A DNA stretch of 64,000 nucleotides from Episyrphus balteatus (Eukaryota; Arthropoda; Insecta; Diptera; Syrphidae), in the NCBI RefSeq assembly GCF_945859705.1, contig NC_079135.1:28197679-28261678 (forward strand). The letters are read 5' to 3'. Position 1 is the first letter of the stretch. Every line of letters begins with the position of its first letter. Made by a program: the position numbers and the translations under genes. Below are positions 43,832 to 54,970 of this stretch, in pieces. The notes beneath the pieces were generated by a model. It saw nothing but the letters and a program-made list of their open reading frames with translations. It was not told where the DNA came from and did not search any database.

Positions 43832-46243
43832 AGTTTTATCTCTCATTTCAATTGCCTGAGATTTTTTTTCGGAGAGAGGAAAAGAAGTCTCACTGCATGC
43901 CAAGAAAAAAATTTAATTTTTTTAATTTTTTTTAAAACAAAAGATGTCGAAGTTTTAGATTTTAACGTTCCCGATAACACTTGTTATAAAAATTTATAAA
44001 GCAAAATTGATTTTAAAAATTCTGTACCTTAATCAATTTCTTTCGCATGGATAAGAGAATTTTTGTACATACATAATTTAAAATTAAATTCAGAATTGTA
44101 CATTACTTTAAACCAGGATGTTGAATTAAAGATTTTTTTTAACTTTTTTTTTTGCAATTCTTCCACTTTGGTTTTTTCTAAACCATTATTTTTTTCTCAT
44201 TAAAATTTATAAAATGTTATTGTTGCTCATGTATATATTCCATCCTCCTCTAGTACCTAGATCTAATAAATTCTATTTTTTTTTTTCTCGTTTCGTTATT
44301 TATGTGAGCAGATGCAAATTTCTTGGCTTACTAATTGGACAGGGTGTAATCAATTTCATTTTCAAGCTCTCTTCTTCTTCTTTTTTTTTTTCGTCTTGTT
44401 CCACATAAACAAAAAATCACATAAAATTCCAATAAATGGAGCATAAGGACTGACGATCGAGCTTACACAGAAAAATAAAAAAAAAATACTATCCTGGCAG
44501 AGTAGAGGAAGAAGCTGTCACAGCGAATCCTTGACATTTGAAATAATATCATCTCAATCGATTTTATTGAAATAAAAAATAAAAAAAAAAGAGAAGACAA
44601 AAATAAGATAAAATATATATAAAAAGCGAGGGTGGTGGTTGATAGCTTGGTTGTTTTTTGTTCTTATTGCGGATAGGTATGTATATGAGTACAAGTGTAT
44701 AGTAAATTTTCATCTTCTTTCTAGAATATTGCATCTTCTTGTTTCATTCACACACACACACACATCTTAAGATGTATCCAACGAAAAAAAAAAAGATACT
44801 CGCTTCACGAGACATTCTCTACCAGATTGTACGATTTCAATAAAAATAAAAATGAACAAAAAAAAAATCACTTTATTTATAAAGAATTGGATTCAAGTTG
44901 ACGTTTGCTCTTTCGATGGTTATCCTTTTGTGTGTAAGGATTTTTTTCTTCCTCTTTTTCATATCTTCCCCCAAAAGGAAGGTGTTAAGTTTGTACGTGA
45001 TTGTGTGTGAGATGTGCGACGCTGGCTGCGGACGAGAAGATGCACTTTGAGAAAAAATATATATATTTAATTGACTTATTGATTTATATATTTTTATGTG
45101 ACTCATTGATGTGTGCAGAAACATACCGCTGACTAAGCATTGCAAGGAGTGCCATTCAAAATCATCGGATTTATGAATTATTTAAAAAGGCAGCAATCTT
45201 GAAATGACGGATTATTTTTATAAGTGACTTTAAGGCTCTTGTCAAGTGAAGGTCGTAGATTTAGTTGTTTTTTTTTTGTTTTTATTTTAATTGAATCATA
45301 ACGTCTTTGTTTTCAGCAGTTGGATGTTCTTGGAACATCGACAGATAGAATTATAACGATATGCTTATTTCTGAAAAGTAAATTTTTTTGAGAGTTGTCT
45401 GTGTTAAAATGTTTGATTTGTAATTTTTAATGTAAGGATCAAAAAAATGAAGTTTTTGTTTAATCTTTAGATCGACGTTTATCATACAGAATCAGGTTTA
45501 ACAAGATTTTTGACACAATTTTTTTTCAAATTTTAATAGTTCCGAGTCAAATTCAGAACTTTAGTTGGGGGATTTTACTCTGGAGCTGGTATGATTTTTC
45601 CCAGAGACTAGGTTTGAAATTAGTTTGATTAATATATGCCAACTGCATCTTGACAAAATGTTGTATATGGCTAGAAAACTGGGGTGTCAAAATTCCTATA
45701 TTGCCGAACTTTTAAAATTATTGAAACTTTTTTGAAATAAATGCAAACTGATATTTTTTTTCTTCTCAAAAGTAAGACGAAAAACCACTTAGCGCTTCTT
45801 TTCTTTTTTTTTTAGCTTTACCTAGCACAAGTTTCGATGATAATTTTAATATTGTAATTAACTAAGGTTTAAACAGCCAAGACTTATTTTCTGTGTTATA
45901 ACAGTATTTGCACATTAAATTCACATTTCTTCAAATTAAATTTTTTCATTTGCAAATCAAATTCACCTCTTTGCAAATAATATTAATTTTTTGTGCATCG
46001 AAAAAATGTTTATATACAAATAATATATTTATATAAACAAAACAGATAAAATATTCTGAATCATATGGCAAGCGATCAAAAAGTTTTCACTACAAAAGAA
46101 AGATAAATTTTATTTGCAAATGATTGAATTGAATTTGGTAAATGGTCCATTTGATTTGCAAAAGGTTAACCTTATTCAATTTGAAAAAGGTTGAACTTGT
46201 CGTGAAAAACTTGTATTACAATAATTTCGGAGTACTAAAAAAA
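43832..46243. other. AT-rich stretch without a recognisable gene
   Basis: Contains a (CA)n run at 44749-44764 and many A/T tracts. The frame at 44873-45145 has no domain. Nothing else recognised. Confidence 0.6.
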
Positions 46244-46735
46244 TCCAAATTCAAGTTAGCAGAACACGAATTTGTATGGAAAATGACAATTTTTTTTTTT
46301 TTAATCTCGGAAAATCCTTCGGAAAATGGAGCACTTAATTCAAATTAGTCAACATTCAATTATTTAAGTCGAATTTTGTCGAAAAAAGTGGAATTTTTTG
46401 AAAAAAATCCAAATTCAAGTTAGCAGAACACGAATTTGTATGGAAAATGAAAATTTTTTTTTTTTTATCTCGGAAAATTCTTCGGAAAATGGAGCACTTA
46501 ATTCAAATAAGTGAAGCACTTAATTATTCAATTCGAATTTTGTCGAAAAAAATTGAATTTTTTGAAAAAATCCAAATTCAAGTTAGCAGAACACGAATTT
46601 GTATGGAAAATGAAAATATTTTTTTTTTAATGGAAAATCTCGGAAAATTCTTCGGAAAATGGGGTACTTAACTTATATTAGTTTAAGACTTAATTATTTA
46701 AGACAGTTTGAAAAAAAAAAAAAAAAATTCGAAAA
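46244..46735. repeat. Three tandem copies of a 163-164 bp satellite-like unit
   Basis: The marker tccaaattcaagttagcag begins at 46244, 46408 and 46571, spacings of 164 and 163 bp. Each unit continues aacacgaatttgtatgg, an A/T tract, ctcggaaaat, cttcggaaaatgg, then a GCACTTAATT-type block. Units are highly similar, the third drifting at its end. Related GCACTTAATT and caagttagcagaaca fragments continue to about 47000, and a diverged monomer lies at 61930-62040. Period and composition fit a satellite monomer. Confidence 0.88.
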
Positions 46736-46743
46736 TCACAGAA

Positions 46744-46815
46744 AAAAAATTATTTTTGGAAAAAAAATTATTTTTGGAAAAAAAATTATTTTTGGAAAAA
46801 AATTATTTTTGGAAA
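46744..46815. repeat. Four tandem copies of an 18-bp A/T unit
   Basis: The unit aaaaaaaattatttttgg repeats four times directly after the 163-bp array, with one A missing in the last. Confidence 0.85.
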
Positions 46816-48037
46816 TTTTTTTAGATTCGTAGAGCACTTAATTAGCACCTAAATATTATACCAAAACCGATTTTTCTAAGAGCAGTTTAGGGCATTTTCT
46901 CGTAATTGCTCTGTTAACTTTAAATCAAGTTAGCAGAACATTAATTTTCTCCAAAAGTAGTGGAGCACTTAATTTAATTTTGGGGTACTTAATTAGCACT
47001 TAATAAGCACTAAAAGATCCAATAACAAAACATATTTTCTGCTGACCTTGCTCTGCTAACTTGAGAGACATAATTTGGAGTTCTGAAATTGTGGACACTT
47101 GACTCTTTAAGTAAGGATTTTTATTATTACATATATAAGGAATCTCCTTTTTTGTTTTGCAGCGACTACAATTTTCCAAATATTTTCGTGTTTCTGGTTT
47201 TAGAAGAAATTAGAGATTTACAATTATTGTCACAATTGGCTTAGCACTGACCATATCATTTACGTTACATTTATGTTCATTCGACATTTGTTGTCTTTTG
47301 CACGAAATGAAGTAACTGAAGTTATTTGACCTATTCACATCACTTTTACTTTAAAGCCAAGCTCAATTCATACAAATGAGGTGAAAATGATCGTTTTTCA
47401 AATTTTAAATTCGTATGGGTACGAAACAGGCTTTCGCAAAAAAAATAAAAGGGGAAATTTATTTTAAGTATATATAAATATATTTTTTATTTTAAGTACA
47501 TATTTTAATAATTTGTTTAACTTTTAATCCAGTCAAATTGTATTTAGGCTCTTATCGTGGGCACAACGCCAAAGCCATGAAACTGCAAAATTGTAATTCT
47601 GAGAAAAGTGGCTTCAAAGTTTTGGAAACTCATATACAAACTTATATGGAAACTCGTGCAACGGAAATTTATAGCTTATGCTGCTGAGCAACAGAACAGA
47701 GGACTGCGGGTTTGGTGCATTGAATACAGGGACCTATAACAAGTTAAATGATGAATTAAAGTGAAAATGTCCAACAATGCAGATTCGCGGTTTTGGCTTT
47801 GTGTCGACACGAACCTAAACGAAAAACATTTCTTTCTTGCTTGGACTTTATCAATATAATCAGCCCTAAAACTCCCAAGAAATGCGTCCGGGAGAAGGGC
47901 TCCCAATCAAAAAGTTATGAAAATTCTAACCTTTTTTTTAAACGAAATGATATTCTTGGCATTTTTCTATTGGGAGCACTTCTGCCAAACATTTTTCAAC
48001 GGGAATTTTCATTCAGAATCGGGCTGAATAGGTTTTA
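46816..48037. other. Satellite-flank sequence and unrecognised DNA
   Basis: Up to about 47000 there are scattered GCACTTAATT and caagttagcagaaca fragments related to the 163-bp array. An inverted repeat of 15 bp (agaag, one mismatch, gctcccaat) lies at 47897-47911 and 47967-47981, close to the Tc1 insertion. Opposing frames at 47676-47906 and 47793-48068 have no domain. Confidence 0.55.
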
Positions 48038-48039
48038 TA

Positions 48040-48064
48040 CACTCCTGCTCAGAATTATCGCACA
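48040..48064. repeat. Left terminal inverted repeat of the Tc1-like element
   Basis: Starts CACTCCTGCTCA; matches the complement of the right repeat at 24 of 25 positions. Confidence 0.93.
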
Positions 48065-48356
48065 CTAATTATTTTTCAGAAAAAAACCTTTTATCACTGT
48101 ATGCCTCAGTGTTAAGGTAAAATTTTGTTATATCTGCTATTTGTTTAATAAAGTAGCATAAACTGAATAACTAAAAAGTAAAGGTAATATGCACTGAACT
48201 GAATAATTAATGAATTTCGACAGGCGCAGAATGCCTTTGATTTTTTTTTTTTTTTTTTGAAAATGACGTTGGATTTCAATATTTGAAGTCATTAGAGAAA
48301 TTATCTTTAATAGTCGCGCTTTAAAATTTGTTAAAAAAGTTAGTTTGAAGAAAGTT

Positions 48357-49388
48357 ATGCCCAACCGTCACTTTTTAACAGAAGTTGAAGCTGTTAGAGC
48401 AAGAGTTTTGATTGAAACAGGAAAATAGCAAAGTGAAGTAGGTAGAATGATGGGGGTTCACCGCACTACAGTTGGAAGAGCCCTAAAGCGATTTTCTGAG
48501 ACTGAATCTGACAAGAGAAGACCAGGACAAGGTCGGAAAAGATACACAAGTGCAAGAGATGATCGATTTTTAAAAATCACAACTTTAAGAAAACGCACTG
48601 TAACAAGTACAGAGCTGAAATGCCTAATGAGAGAGATAAGAAATGTGAACATTTCAAGGCAAACAGTCTGCCGACGTCTTAGAGAGTCGATATTAACAAG
48701 CAGAAGACCATTTAATTGCCCACGGCTTACTGTACAGCACCGTGTAGCTCGACTCAGGTTTGCTCGGGAGCATATCAATTGGACATTAGATAACTGGAAG
48801 CAAGTTCTCTTCTCAGATGAGACAAGAGTGAGCTTAAATTCACCAGATGGAAGGAAACGTGTGTGGAGGAGGATTGGGGAGAGATTTTCTGAAGTTTGTC
48901 TATCAACCCGAGAACCTTTTGGAGGAGGATCAGTAATGTTCTGGGGAGGAATCTGCTTCACGGCACGTACAGAGTTGGTGAGTGTTCCTAGACCTGCGCT
49001 GAATGCCCAAAGATACGTGAATGATATACTCGAACAACATGTGGTCCCAATCAGCGCTCGAATTGGGCCACGTTTCATTCTGATGCATGATAATGCACGA
49101 CCTCATAGTGCTAGAGTGGTTTCAGGATATCTTCAAGACGTTGGTATACCGACTTTGGACTGGCCAGCTAGAAGTCCGGACATGAATCAAATAGAACATG
49201 TCTGGGACATGCTCAAGAGACGCGTTCGTGACCGAAATCCGCCTCCAAGCAATCTTGATCAGCTGGAAACCGCAGTAAAAGAAGAGTGGGCGAATATTTC
49301 ACAATTGGACCTACAAAACTTAATTCGTGGAATGAGCAGACGACTGCAAGCTGTCATAAGCTCAAGAGGAGGCAATACCAAATATTGA
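48357..49388 (+). pseudogene. Tc1-family DD34E transposase with one in-frame stop
   Basis: The natural start appears to be ATG at 48357 (MPNRHFLTEVEAV...), giving a 343-codon frame, the usual Tc1 transposase length. Codon 24 is TAG (48426-48428); downstream the frame is open from codon 25 to the stop after NTKY at 49388. Counting from the ATG at 48447 (codon 31), the 313-residue part contains a first helix-turn-helix (VHRTTVGRALKRF, 4-16), a basic GQGRKR linker (27-32), a second helix-turn-helix (about 51-80), then the RNase-H-fold catalytic triad: D124 in FSDET, D215 in HDNARPH and E250 in NQIEH, with 34 residues between the last two. SVMFWGGI (162-169) is also typical. Starting at 48447 would lose the first helices of the DNA-binding domain. 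Whether the stop is leaky cannot be judged: the TAG CAR YYA context is only half matched (CAA AGT). Confidence 0.93.
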
Positions 49389-49645
49389 AGACAATTTTTG
49401 CATCGAACTGACACTTGCTTACCACTTTCTTTCTTTTTATTCTTAAAAAGAAAAATAATTTTAATATCAGTTTTTATAGCATTGATTGTTAAGTTTTTGT
49501 TTTTCTTTTTTTTTTGTTGATGCTACTGTGGCAGTGCAGCGTTTTTTTTACTTGTCAATAAACACACAAACACCAAAAAATACAAACTTGAATTTTTAAT
49601 CCATTTAAGCTAAGTTATAGGGGCTTAACTACAAAAGTTCAGAGA

Positions 49646-49670
49646 TGTGCGATAATTTTGAGCAGGAGTG
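49646..49670. repeat. Right terminal inverted repeat of the Tc1-like element
   Basis: Ends GAGCAGGAGTG followed by the TA target. Confidence 0.93.
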
Positions 49671-49672
49671 TA

Positions 49673-51324
49673 GTTTAAAAATATTCAGATATTTGAATAC
49701 AACTCTTTGCAAAGATTCATGATTGCTACTTGCGATATATTTCTTCATTTATTTTTTCAGAACTATGGATACCCATACTTCTGAAATATCTAGTTATTTT
49801 GTTTGAATTGTTTCGTTGTATCGCAGCTAAATCCTGCGCCACATCTTTACTGCACTGTTTTTTACCTGTGTTTTAAACGTTTTATGTAGTGATTTACAGA
49901 TAATTTGTATGGCAATCCTAAATCAGTGGAACTTACCTAGAATGAAAGAAAAAAAAACAACAAAATTATTAGTTAATTAAATAAAAGAAATACGATTGTA
50001 AAAATATGATCAAATAGCTAGAAAAATATAAATCCCCCGCAAAAATCAAAGCGTTATTAATCAAACATGCCATATCGATAAATAAATATGTATAATACAA
50101 GAAAGTGAGCCCCACAATATTGTGTATCGCTATTCAAAATCATATCGATAACAATTGATCGATCGCCTAGACCCTAGAGTTTTATCTAGGTATCTATTTT
50201 TTGGTCGCAAATTGTTTTTCCAATTTATTTGTTCTTTACACAAAAAGGCTTCTTATCTTATACTTAAATGAGTTTGAAGGATTAAATAAATTCCTTTTTA
50301 AACCGTTCGTTGTAGGTCTCGATGAAATCCTTTATAAACAGCCATTGATTTAAATTCTCCTCCTGTAAATGCAAACACTCCTTTTCAATTTCTATATTTG
50401 TATGACAACTTCGTTAATAATTTAGTTCTCCAGAATATTTAATATCACTTTAATTTCTCAAGTAGGCATAAGGTAATTCAATACCTTAAAAAAAAAAAAC
50501 GAAAGAAAAAAAAAAACAAATAAAAACCACAACTTTTTTAACTCAAGTGTTGTCTTTCCACTGACTCTGTTTGTTGTTTACCACAGAAGCAGCAGTCGTG
50601 TCAATTAGGGACACCTGCAACCGTCATCTAAAGTAGTAAGTAAGTACTGTTGCACCTTTCTTTACTTAGAAGCAATATAAAGAAATATAAAATCAAAACA
50701 GAAACAAAACAAAAAAATGTAAAGAAAAAAAAAATATTAAAATAAAATTAGTTTGTTGCCATTTTAATAGCTGGCAATTTTGTGTTTTCAATTTTTTTTT
50801 TCTGGTTCTTTCTCTATTTCTCTCTCTGTCTTTCAAATAGTTGTGGACCATTGACTTCCCAGTTTACCAGCCACCAACAACAATAAGAGCTTCCAGCAGC
50901 AGCTCCACCAAAACCAAACACACCTCTTTCCATTTAAAGCCGCTTTCGTGCAAATAAACATAAAACATCTGCAAATGCCTGGTGTATAAAAGGCGAACAA
51001 ACCCAACCAACAAGCAAAAAGGGCACCGTCCTATATTCAGTGACGGACTTGAAGTGGCTTGAGAAGAATGAAAAAATAAATAAAATAAGGGCCCTGATGA
51101 AAAAGATTAGATTTAACAACTCTTGTTTGCTTGTTAGTTCACAGAAATTAAGCGACATAAAATTTTCACACAGTTAATTTACTTTAATTCTGAAGACAGG
51201 GGAAAGGAGAGCCTTATTTTATACATACACCGAATCATCTATTAGCTGTTAAAAAAATGGTCTTGAACAAACTTTGAATCTCCAGGATCTTTTTTTACGA
51301 CCATTTCAATATGATTTAAAATAA
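49673..51324. other. Stretch without a recognisable gene
   Basis: AT-rich; a TATAAAAG at 50985-50992 is not supported by other promoter signals. No domain in the short frames. Confidence 0.6.
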
Positions 51325-51385
51325 AGATGTAAAAAAAAGAGGTCCCATGTGGTTTTCTTGAGGAACCCCATAAATTTTTTGTATC
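51322..51385 (-). pseudogene. Non-LTR reverse transcriptase relic (minus strand)
   Basis: Minus-strand translation gives YGVPQENHMGPLFF, matching SGVPQGSHLGPLLF of non-LTR RTs with the invariant Gly after Gln replaced by Glu. About 20 codons further a VQDHF segment may be the decayed catalytic box. There is no open frame around it. Confidence 0.65.
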
Positions 51386-51420
51386 TGTTTATCTTCCTCA
51401 TCAATAAATCCGTCCCTGTT

Positions 51421-54400
51421 TTTATTTCGCCAATACCCAGTCCTCCAAAAAGAAAAAAATACCTTCCCCAACCCAACCACTAACGTCGCCACTGTTTATC
51501 TCCACTTGTCGTCGACTGACTAAGAGAGATAATGTACAACAAAATAAAAAAAAAAGAAGGTCTTAAACCTTGCAAAATGAAATGAAACAGTTGTGGTAAG
51601 TATAGAAGTAGAAGGAAGCCGGCGCTGGTTCTATGCCCTCTTCTGTCGCAAATGCAAGAACAAAATTTAAAAAAAAAAATACAGAAGAGAAGTAAGACAA
51701 AAAAAAACATACAGAAGCGCAACACACTTTAAGAAGTAAATAATTTTAAGCGCAAAAGGTGATGAACTCTTTGTATCTGGCTCACAACTCACAGAGTTTT
51801 ATGTTTTATGATGAAGACAAGGAGTTTTTTATTTTGTATTTCTTTTTGTTTGATACAGTACGTAAACGGGGGTACGGAACCGCTTAGAGGCAGAAAATCA
51901 TTTCATCAAACTCAAAAGTCACAACCAAAGGGTAACACATCGACGACTTATACTTTGAAACTTTTGTATTTTATTTTTTTATAGAGAAAAAGATTGCATT
52001 GGTGACTATTTTTTATAGGTTGGGGGTGTTGTTGTGTTGAAAAAAACTTAAGGGAATCACCGAACAAGAACCCTCGACTTCATTTTAGCAGTTCAAGTGT
52101 CGTCTGCACTTTAGAGACGGTTCGCGCTGATGACAGATGTGTTGTACTATCGTGCGGTGTTCTATAGGGCGGGCGGTGAATAAACCAGCGACAACAACGC
52201 TGTTTGGTTGCTGCAATAATATACATAACTGTTTTGTTTATTAGCGATGATAGAGACTGTTTTTTTTTTTTTAATTTTATAATTCACAATCACTTACACA
52301 CTGAAACAAAAATTCTGACAGACGAAGAAGGAATATAACTCGTATCTAGATAAACCATCAGCACAAAATGATTCCCGACTGGGATCAACTTTAAACAGGT
52401 TTAGATTTATGTTGAAAGCTGAAGCAGTGTTGTAGAAGGGGGCAGCATTGGAGTTGGATGCATGTACGAACCAAACAGTATAGACACCGACTCCCTTCTT
52501 CGTTCAGGGAAAATACCGAAAGAGAGGAGAAGGAAAAAGGAGGACTATAGCCTAGGATTCGTATTTCACAGAGTTTGTTTTTTTTTTCATGGGAACTCCC
52601 CAATGTTGGGTGTGTGTGATGTTTGTTGGTATGGAGTGGAAAGGGCCGAATGGCCCTGTTTATAGTTCGTTCCTTTGATCAGCGGACTTTGTTGTTGCTA
52701 TTTTTTTTTTGTTTATATGGGAAAAAGTTGGGAAATAACTTTTTAAGATGAAACGAGGAACTAGATGTATATGTATGTATTCCAGCTTAGTGTGCAAAAT
52801 TTCTCTTACAAAAGAAATGTGAATAAATAACAACATTCAACCGCATAAGAGAGAGACTACAAAGCTGGAATTAGTATAAAAAAAAAAGAAAAACAAAGAC
52901 GATAGTATGAGGTGAAAGGTTAGCAAACGAATAAACTGAGTAAATAGGTCTAATAAATGAGTTGCTGTTGTTGAGAGCGACTGAATAATATGGATTGGAG
53001 TTTGAAGTATGCTCTATTGTTGAGGGACTATTCTGTCAATTGATAATTTGAATTTTATTAATTTACAACAAGTCTGGTTGGGCTTCAGAGACTGGTTTGA
53101 GAGCCTCACAAATGAGAAGACACAATGTGAGTGTAATTTGAAATGCCGGAAGTGCGGAAAAATTATGACTTTTTTTAAAAAAGGATTTTAATTTAAACGC
53201 TTGTTTTGTTAATGAATCTTAGTTTTATAATTTTAAATTAATTGATGTCTGTGAAGAACTTCTGCAGGAAATGAGATGGGAAGGGATGAAATATTGAAAA
53301 GTTGTTGGAGGTTCGTTTAGTCGGATGTGAATTTATGGTGTGGTTGAAAGAATGACAAGAAAAATTAATACTTTATTCTCATAAGTGCACATGTTGTTAT
53401 GGCTTAAAAGATACCTAATACTTGCAGTGTGAGTTTTAAGGAATTTTTTTTTGAAAAGAATGACAAGAAGCTCTTAAAATAATGGTTGGAAATAGAGCTT
53501 TGATAAATTCTGAAATATTATTTTTCAAAACACTAAATTTAAAAAATTGACTAGACTTATGAACTTCGAAGCGCCAAAAAGTAAGCTTAATGGAATTGAA
53601 CACATTAATCGCAACGTTGCGTTGTCTGAAAAGACTGATTTCTCTTTCTTATAGTGAGTCAATTTTTCTCAAGTGGGCCACCTAAAACCGACTTCTCGAA
53701 TTTGATACTTTTTTTTGCATATATGGGAAGATTTATATGTTTGAAATAATATTCCAAAGTATTTTTGAAAAATTTCAATTTTGTTAAAAGATATAAACAA
53801 ATGAAATTTTGTACGTCTTTTTGTTAAAATGACTGTATCTCAGTAGTGAAACAATAGAATTTAATGAAATTTAGTACACATATTACTTTTTGTACACACA
53901 ACAATTTACTAAAAAAAAGTTTCAAAAAAACAACAAATTATTTATAAATAATTGGTTTTGTTATAAACAATTGCATTTTTTACTAACTTCTTGAGTATGT
54001 AACCATTTTTCTTATATTCGATTCGAAATTTTCATTATCTGAAAGAAAATTTTAGTGCAAATCATAAGAAAAAAAGTTGTGGGCGTTTTAACTTTACAAA
54101 ATAACATTTTTTTACAATCAATGGTTTGATTTAAATAAGATTTGTAGAGCTTGTTACACCGTTTACAAAACGGTTTTTAAAAATTCCATAACACCTCAAA
54201 AATTAGAACTTAGGGCCAAAAAACGGTTTTTTTTACACTTTCATCTAGCTTTGTCAAATTTTCACCAATTTAAGATTTCTTGACTTTTTTATAATGACAC
54301 ATTTAGACCTTTACCAAAAAGGAAAAAGGTCTGTTTTCGACACTTTTCTTCTTTTTTCTGACACTCTTCATCAACAAAAATTAATTATAACATTTTATTG

Positions 54401-54526
54401 GGTAGGAGCGATCTTTTACACCCTGGCTTGAAAACCTGAAGGTTAAAGGTTTTCAAGTTCAAATCAAGTTATGATATCACTAGAAAAATATTTCAAAAAT
54501 CTTTTGTTTTACTAAACCGTTTCGAA
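51421..54526. other. Long stretch without a recognisable gene
   Basis: Mixed composition; a GC-richer patch lies near 52.1-52.2 kb. Overlapping frames at 52391-52665 on both strands lack domains. From 53.2 to 54.5 kb it is AT-rich and resembles foldback-arm sequence in style (short 'aaaattt' and 'acgg' phrases), but no partner arm was found. Confidence 0.55.
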
Positions 54527-54970
54527 CAGCTCTGTGAAGTCAGAATTGCAACCTAAAAATGTAAGAACCAAACTAGTCTAATTTGTTTGTTCAAGTTCAA
54601 TTTTCGTTTATTTATAGTCTATTTTCACTAGAGCCCAAACGAGATTATTTCGCAAATTATACCAATTCGAATTTCAAATTTAAAAAATTCCCCATACGAT
54701 TTGACATTCGAAATAAGGTAATTTTCAAAATTATTTAATTTGGGATTGAGTGAAAGCAGGCTGTCACCCTTCAAACAAATTTAGAGCAGTCTCTTTTTTA
54801 TAGGAAGTCTAAAAAAGCGTCTAAAATGCTCAAATTTTTTTTTTTTTCTAAAATATCAAACTATAATGGACAGACCCACCTCGAATTTTTGAAAGATCGT
54901 TTGCAATTAAAGTTTTTGAAAAAATAATAATCTTTGGAGAATTTTGGGACTTGCAAATTTTCATTTTTGA
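54527..54970. repeat. Relic of the CGTTTGTCCACC element
   Basis: It starts with cagctctgtgaag-cagaa like the element at 40034 and keeps ccaaa-t-gtctaatt-gtttgt. It then shares ttagagca, tataggaagtct and cccacctcga blocks in the same order. The iterated motif itself has mostly decayed or been deleted, and the inverted half is missing apart from a ttttgaaaaaataataat segment. Confidence 0.6.

Larger units (their letters stand above)
48040..49670 (+). mobile_element. Complete 1631-bp Tc1-like transposon
   Basis: The element is bounded by 25-bp inverted repeats (48040-48064 and 49646-49670) beginning CACTCCTGCTCA with a single mismatch, and TA flanks both ends (48038-48039 and 49671-49672), the expected duplicated Tc1/mariner target. 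It contains one intronless transposase frame on the plus strand. An AATAAA polyadenylation signal is at 49557-49562. The length is typical of Tc1-family elements. The near-perfect terminal repeats and nearly open frame indicate a fairly recent insertion. No other copy is in the window. Confidence 0.95.

Noticed and set aside
48458..49078. 206-residue minus-strand open frame
   Set aside because: It is the antisense shadow of the Tc1 transposase frame, which has the catalytic motifs.
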